This document shows, in pieces, positions 24,654 through 24,823 of a stretch of 24,823 nucleotides of DNA. Position numbers and translations under genes: made by a program. This stretch comes from Promethearchaeia archaeon (lineage in GTDB: Archaea > Asgardarchaeota > Lokiarchaeia > Sigyniarchaeales > SOKP01). The stretch lies in contig JAHQWS010000262.1 of assembly GCA_029856295.1 (NCBI GenBank), positions 1-24,823 on the forward strand, written 5' to 3'. Each line of letters starts with the position of its first letter. Position 1 is the stretch's first letter. The notes beneath the pieces were generated by a model. That model searched no databases. It saw only the letters and a program-made list of their open reading frames with translations, and had not been told where the DNA came from.

Positions 24654-24823
24654 ATTGATTTCCCCCTTTAAAATTCTTCTTACATTTTTGATTTCTTAAT
24701 AAATTAATATAAGAATTAGATTAATATAAGCACTTCCATTGCTTCACTATTTCTGGAAGCTCTTACTGAGAAAAAGGAGCAATAATTTTTTTTATATTCA
24801 AGGTTAATTGAAAATCCATTAAC

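Noticed and set aside
1..24823. tRNA, rRNA or riboswitch genes
   Set aside because: I looked for cloverleaf-like GC-rich islands in the intergenic regions; these are uniformly AT-rich, and the only GC-rich stretches are protein-coding.

Overview
The window looks like chromosomal DNA of an uncultured archaeon, most likely an Asgard (Lokiarchaeia-like) lineage. The reasons are a strongly AT-rich background, an SDS22-type leucine-rich-repeat protein with a C-terminal zinc ribbon, TATA-like boxes upstream of genes, Shine-Dalgarno sites of the AAGGTGATC type, frequent TTG starts and an IS1634-type transposase of the kind common in archaea. The taxonomic call is inference; no rRNA or tRNA is present to confirm it.

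Layout. (1) 1-1870: an LRR/zinc-ribbon protein and, convergent to it, a cold-shock protein whose 5' end carries a 17-bp tandem duplication. (2) 2180-11258, mostly minus strand: a catabolic-looking block with a sulfatase plus alpha/beta hydrolase pair, an alkyltransferase-like DNA-repair gene broken by one nonsense codon, a second sulfatase, a plus-strand alpha/beta hydrolase that appears to start at ATA behind a near-perfect ribosome-binding site, a decayed sulfatase tail, an MFS transporter and a 676-residue helical-barrel, glycoside-hydrolase-like enzyme. (3) 11348-16591: a charged helical protein, a metallo-beta-lactamase-fold hydrolase, an aldo/keto reductase with two 4Fe-4S motifs, an aspartate/glutamate racemase, a DUF1761-type membrane protein and a TspO-like membrane protein. 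(4) 16767-19642: a radical SAM remnant that lacks its cysteine cluster, next to an IS1634-type element with a perfect 22-bp inverted repeat around it and a 12-bp direct repeat inside that. (5) 19793-24653: rhamnulokinase, a GNAT acetyltransferase, a class I methyltransferase, a strikingly GC-rich enoyl-CoA hydratase and a small membrane protein.

How they fit together. Both intact sulfatases are cysteine-type (CxPSR) and start directly with the first core strand, without signal peptides, so they should act in the cytosol. With two alpha/beta hydrolases, an MFS permease, a barrel enzyme and a rhamnulokinase nearby, the simplest reading is uptake and intracellular trimming of sulfated (and perhaps acylated) sugars. 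That pathway is inferred from gene content, not shown. The window also records active gene decay: a third sulfatase reduced to about 50 codons, a nonsense-broken alkyltransferase-like gene, a truncated radical SAM gene and a possible further remnant at 14326-14442.
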